From: Deltaproteobacteria bacterium
Lineage (GTDB): Bacteria > Myxococcota > Myxococcia > Myxococcales > Myxococcaceae
NCBI GenBank assembly: GCA_016875515.1
Contig: VGRA01000231.1
Coordinates: 1-5,290, forward strand
Length of the DNA: 5,290 nt
Direction: 5' to 3'
Shown piece by piece: positions 5,018 to 5,290 of this stretch. How positions within the stretch are numbered: the first letter of the stretch is position 1; every line of letters starts with the position of its first letter. Position numbers and translations under genes: made by a program. A model generated the notes under the pieces. The model did not search any database. It saw only the letters and a list, made by a program, of their open reading frames with translations, and was not told the origin of the DNA.

Positions 5018-5290
5018 ATGGAGCAGGTGACGCCGTCCCAGCTGGACACCGTGGCGGGCATCCGCCGCATCGACGTGCGCGAGCCGCACGAATTCAACGG
5101 CCCGCTCGGCCACCTGCCCGGCGCGGAGCTGGTGCCGCTGGGCACGCTGCCGCTGCGCTGCGGCGAGTGGAACCCGGAGGCGCCCGTGCTCCTCATCTGC
5201 CGCTCGGGCGGGCGCTCGGGACAGGCGGCCAACTTCCTGAAGTCCCGGGGCTTCGCCCGCCCCATCAACCTCGCCGGCGGCATGCTGGCG
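5018..5290 (+). CDS. Single-domain rhodanese (sulfurtransferase), C-terminus cut by window end
   Basis: The reading frame stays open from the ATG at 5018 to the window edge (91 residues; single-domain rhodaneses are about 100-110). It shows the first rhodanese signature RRIDVREPHEFNG (16-28), then GHLPGAELVPLG (31-42). The active-site loop CRSGGRS (61-67) has Cys61 as the persulfide-carrying nucleophile. The closing motif NLAGGM (84-89) is also present. Such enzymes move sulfane sulfur between thiosulfate, glutathione persulfide and acceptors. Only 4 bases separate it from the dioxygenase stop, so the two are probably one transcript. The rhodanese would interconvert persulfide and thiosulfate while the dioxygenase produces sulfite. 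Only the last few residues should be missing. Confidence 0.95.
   Translation, partial: MEQVTPSQLDTVAGIRRIDVREPHEFNGPLGHLPGAELVPLGTLPLRCGEWNPEAPVLLICRSGGRSGQAANFLKSRGFARPINLAGGMLA

Noticed and set aside
1..5290. CRISPR array, tRNA, rRNA, insertion sequence, prophage or toxin-antitoxin genes
   Set aside because: No spaced direct repeats, cloverleaf, transposase motifs, terminal repeats or phage proteins were seen on either strand, and the coding content is ordinary chromosomal metabolism and envelope biogenesis.

Overview
The window is very GC-rich DNA, with G or C at nearly every third codon position in the real genes. It looks like ordinary chromosome from a Myxococcota-type bacterium (Myxococcaceae-like). 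That guess rests on the base composition, the lipoprotein-rich parvulin cluster, and the coding style with GTG starts and GTGA overlaps; no rRNA or taxon-specific marker is present. Genes fill almost all of it. I see no rRNA, tRNA, CRISPR array, insertion sequence or phage gene.

Left part, minus strand (1-3407): a tight four-gene operon read from right to left. Two lipoproteins of the SurA/PpiC parvulin type come first (2406-3407, then 1439-2401). A secreted SurA-like chaperone/prolyl isomerase follows (477-1442), then pdxA of vitamin B6 synthesis (1-480, cut by the window edge). Junctions are a 4-base gap, a GTGA overlap and another GTGA overlap, so the genes are probably translationally coupled. 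The surA-pdxA adjacency also occurs in E. coli. Only the SurA-like member keeps the full parvulin signature; the two lipoproteins have lost one and then both of its conserved histidines.

Middle (3408-4037): a 77-base divergent promoter region with a hairpin-like inverted repeat separates the operon from a plus-strand GIY-YIG (UPF0213/YhbQ-like) gene. That gene runs head-on into a minus-strand 100-residue membrane protein gene, and the two reading frames overlap antisense by 209 bases. In both frames the third-position GC bias collapses at the same point, near 3747-3750. This suggests that two once-separate convergent genes lost their stop codons, perhaps through one small deletion, and now read into each other.

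Right part, plus strand (4038-5290): an unrecognised 83-residue membrane protein, an ETHE1-type persulfide dioxygenase with all expected iron ligands, and a single-domain rhodanese cut by the window end. The last two are separated by 4 bases and form a sulfide/persulfide oxidation pair. The small membrane protein lies 25 bases upstream of the dioxygenase and may be cotranscribed.

Nothing here amounts to a clearly new multi-gene system. The most interesting points are the head-on gene junction and the graded loss of the parvulin active site across three tandem paralogues.
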